From: an uncultured Lentisphaeria bacterium
GTDB lineage: Bacteria > Verrucomicrobiota > Lentisphaeria > Oligosphaerales > Oligosphaeraceae
Assembly (NCBI GenBank): GCA_934661755.1
Contig: CAKUJM010000069.1
Coordinates: forward strand, 1 to 7,534
Reading direction: 5' to 3'
Length of the DNA stretch: 7,534 nucleotides
Each line of letters opens with the position of its first letter. The first letter of the stretch is position 1. Both the position numbers and the translations under genes were made by a program. This document shows, piece by piece, positions 6,793 through 7,534 of this stretch. The notes under the pieces were generated by a model. The model did not search any database and had not been told where the DNA came from. It saw nothing but the letters and a program-made list of their open reading frames with translations.

Positions 6793-6928
6793 TGCTTCGA
6801 CTCTTCCTATGTTGGCTTGAGGCCTGTGTACCGGCCTCGCATCCAGTTCTCAATTCGGGGATCACATGGTAAAACCGCGTTAATTTAGCATTGCGCGAAG
6901 AGATTTTTTTCACCACATTGACAAAAAG
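6793..6928 (-). promoter_or_regulatory. gdhA leader with hairpin
   Basis: The gdhA upstream region reads on the minus strand from an AT-rich block (about 6880-6928, with an A/T tract at 6901-6910) to the ribosome binding site AGGAAG at 6803-6808. A perfect 6-bp GC-rich stem, GAGGCC/GGCCTC (6819-6824 with 6833-6838, 8-base loop), sits about 26 bases before the start codon. TAAATT around 6884-6889 could be a -10 box, but no good -35 box is paired with it. I do not recognise a known riboswitch. The dyad may be an operator or a leader structure. Confidence 0.4.
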
Positions 6929-7115
6929 TGTAAAGTCTGGAGAAGGCGATTGGCTTAATGCTGGGGTGATAGGGCGATGGAGCATGGCCAACCTATTATT
7001 GTGCTGTTCAGGTTCAGGTCACCCTGCCACTTTGAGGCGCTCCTGCAAGCCACCCTTCAAATGAATACTGCCGTTTTCCATGGACAGCACAATAAGATTG
7101 CAGCGCGCATGAGGA
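6929..7115 (-). repeat. Degenerate third copy (R') of the interspersed element, with internal deletion and insertion
   Basis: The segment 6945-6998 aligns with 7258-7311 of element R (for example gcttaa, gctggg, gggcg, gagcat, ggcc and acctatta in the same order), at roughly 75-80% identity. TGTAAAG at 6929-6935 corresponds to 7193-7199. The central hairpin portion, about 49 bp, is missing. After the insertion at 6999-7092, bases 7095-7115 (agattgcagcgcgcatgagga) resemble the GC-alternating end of R (aggatcgcgcgcgcgaggagg). It has the same orientation as R. The match at 6945-6998 is strong; the GC-rich end match is short and less certain. Confidence 0.65.
6999..7092. mobile_element. 94-bp MITE-like insertion with terminal inverted repeats and TA duplication
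   Basis: TTGTGCTGT (6999-7007) is the exact reverse complement of ACAGCACAA (7084-7092). Pairing continues inward through a G-T wobble and two more pairs (TCA with TGG). Both ends are flanked by TA (6997-6998 and 7093-7094). Removing the 94 bp and one TA restores CCTAT-TA-AG, matching the unbroken element R (CCTATTAAGG). TA duplication is characteristic of IS630/Tc1-mariner-type transposition, so this may be a non-autonomous derivative mobilised in trans. It is far too short for a transposase. A 20-codon open frame on the minus strand (7081-7019) is present but has no ribosome binding site. Confidence 0.6.
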
Positions 7116-7127
7116 TATGCGTTTTTT
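7106..7127 (+). terminator. Weak possible intrinsic terminator
   Basis: CGCAT (7106-7110) pairs with ATGCG (7117-7121) across the loop GAGGAT and is followed directly by six T residues (7122-7127). The stem is only 5 bp, so this is marginal. No plus-strand gene upstream needs it, unless the R' element region is transcribed. Confidence 0.2.
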
Positions 7128-7149
7128 GACAGGCTGTCCAAGGCCTGTC
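7128..7149. other. Hairpin GACAGGC/GCCTGTC
   Basis: A perfect 7-bp dyad, GACAGGC (7128-7134) with GCCTGTC (7143-7149), encloses the 8-base loop TGTCCAAG. It lies between the decayed and the intact copies of the interspersed element. It has a T-run on its 5' side on the plus strand, the wrong side for an intrinsic terminator on that strand, and A residues follow it on the minus strand. Function unknown. Confidence 0.35.
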
Positions 7150-7191
7150 CGGGGAATGAAAGGGGGCAGGCTGCAGACAACTCGGGGCATT

Positions 7192-7328
7192 TGTAAAGTG
7201 TCTGCCAATCGCACACTTTTGGGGATTTTGGTGCGGGCAATTGGCAATCCCGCGTAGGGCGGTTAGCTTAACGCTGGGTGGTCGGGCGGGGGAGCATTGG
7301 CCCACCTATTAAGGATCGCGCGCGCGAG
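7192..7328 (-). repeat. Interspersed element R, copy in minus orientation
   Basis: This is the reverse complement of element L (369-507) at about 95% identity, so the two form a long inverted pair enclosing both operons at a distance of about 6.7 kb. The 10-bp hairpin (GATTGGC arm near 7204-7213 with GGCAATTGGCA near 7236-7246) and the GGTGG/CCACC stem are intact. The middle stem has lost one pair (T-A in L has become an A/G mismatch). The GC-alternating end lies at 7316-7327, next to the strong ribosome binding site of the ORF at 7338. It is oriented in the same sense as gdhA. Confidence 0.85.
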
Positions 7329-7337
7329 GAGGCTGTC

Positions 7338-7534
7338 ATGGCATTCTGTAAAAGCGTCAAGATATCCGCTAACCAGAATTCGTCAAGACATCCCTCAAGA
7401 CCTCCCCTCAAGATATCCCCAGGGCATTCGCCAAGATATACCGTCAAGATATACCGTCAAGATATACCGTCAAGATATACCGTCAAGATATACCGTCAAG
7501 ATATACCGTCAAGATATACCGTCAAGATATACCG
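7338..7534 (+). CDS. Hypothetical repeat-containing ORF, C-terminus beyond window
   Basis: An ATG at 7338 is preceded by GAGGAGG (7326-7332) at a five-base spacing, a near-ideal ribosome binding site. The frame stays open for at least 65 codons to the window edge. It begins MAFCKSVKISANQNSS and then becomes the 13-residue period PSRYTVKIYRQDI, produced by three units of a 13-bp DNA repeat. I recognise no domain. Because 13 is not a multiple of three, all three plus frames of the perfect array read the same stop-free cycle, so openness in the array is automatic. Only the first 30-35 codons carry real evidence. The basic, polar repeat could be a low-complexity protein or simply non-coding DNA. 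Part of the ribosome binding site comes from the end of element R. Confidence 0.3.
   Translation, partial: MAFCKSVKISANQNSSRHPSRPPLKISPGHSPRYTVKIYRQDIPSRYTVKIYRQDIPSRYTVKIY
7355..7534. repeat. 13-bp minisatellite (CCGTCAAGATATA), degenerate then perfect, running off the window
   Basis: Seven perfect, uninterrupted 13-bp units occupy 7441-7531, and the array continues past the last base. Upstream lie degenerate units: CGTCAAGATATCC (7355-7367), CGTCAAGACATCC (7381-7393), CTCAAGACCTCC (7394-7405), CTCAAGATATCC (7407-7418) and CGCCAAGATATA (7429-7440). The gradient from degenerate to perfect indicates recent expansion on the right side. There are no spacers, so it is not a CRISPR array. The minus strand carries stop codons in the array; the plus strand is fully open. 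Confidence 0.95.

Noticed and set aside
5557..6888. 443-codon open frame on the plus strand opposite gdhA
   Set aside because: Its composition, rich in Leu, Ala, Asp and Gly, is an antisense by-product. GdhA on the minus strand has all catalytic motifs.
6918..6946. Plus-strand promoter from the perfect -35 word TTGACA at 6918-6923
   Set aside because: No acceptable -10 hexamer lies at 16-18 bp spacing, and there is no plus-strand gene downstream.
7019..7240. 73-codon minus-strand frame ending MENGSIHLKGGLQERLKVAG
   Set aside because: The tail looks protein-like, but the frame runs from element R into the MITE-like insertion, has no ribosome binding site and matches no family I recognise.
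7355..7534. CRISPR array
   Set aside because: The units are 13 bp and contiguous with no unique spacers; this is a minisatellite.
1..7534. tRNA or rRNA genes
   Set aside because: No tRNA arm pattern (GGTTCAAAT-type loop with CCA end) or rRNA sequence was recognised on either strand; the cloverleaf-like fold at 160-222 lacks tRNA landmarks.

Overview
The window shows a Gram-negative bacterium with roughly 55-60% GC. Two of its five clear genes look like lipopolysaccharide (LPS) core or inner-membrane glycan enzymes: a Kdo/heptose-kinase-like protein and a GT9 heptosyltransferase-like protein. The antiporter fused to an EIIA domain and the repeat-rich intergenic DNA are compatible with a PVC-type organism such as Lentisphaerota, but that placement is a guess and no marker gene settles it.

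Layout. Positions 1-330 hold tandem copies of a GC-rich, highly foldable non-coding repeat. Positions 369-507 hold a second repeat, called element L here. A leader at 508-724 precedes a plus-strand operon: a CPA2 cation/proton antiporter with a C-terminal PTS EIIA domain (725-2839), a Kdo-kinase-like protein (2845-3636) and a GNAT acetyltransferase (3629-4120). The genes are nearly contiguous or overlapping. A convergent minus-strand operon follows: gdhA, NADP-type glutamate dehydrogenase (6792-5440), then the GT9 glycosyltransferase (5423-4158). The two operons meet tail to tail with only 37 bases between them.

Right flank (6793-7534). This is an intergenic repeat nest. A decayed copy of the L element (R', 6929 to about 7115) is interrupted by a 94-bp MITE-like insertion (6999-7092) with terminal inverted repeats and an apparent TA duplication. 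An almost intact copy R (7192-7328) follows, in inverted orientation relative to L. Last comes a 13-bp minisatellite that runs off the window. It lies inside an open frame that starts at a well-placed ATG with a strong ribosome binding site.

How the parts relate. The plus operon could link ion/pH homeostasis under phosphotransferase control with envelope modification. The minus operon pairs nitrogen assimilation with an envelope glycosyltransferase, an odd combination. L, R' and R all lie upstream of these two operons, in the same sense as the operon they precede. The most notable observations are this three-copy repeat family, the nested TA-flanked insertion, the 13-bp minisatellite ORF, the 10-bp tandem repeat in the 5' end of the glycosyltransferase gene, and the uncharacterised linker inside the antiporter-EIIA fusion. 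No complete new defence or mobile system is visible.
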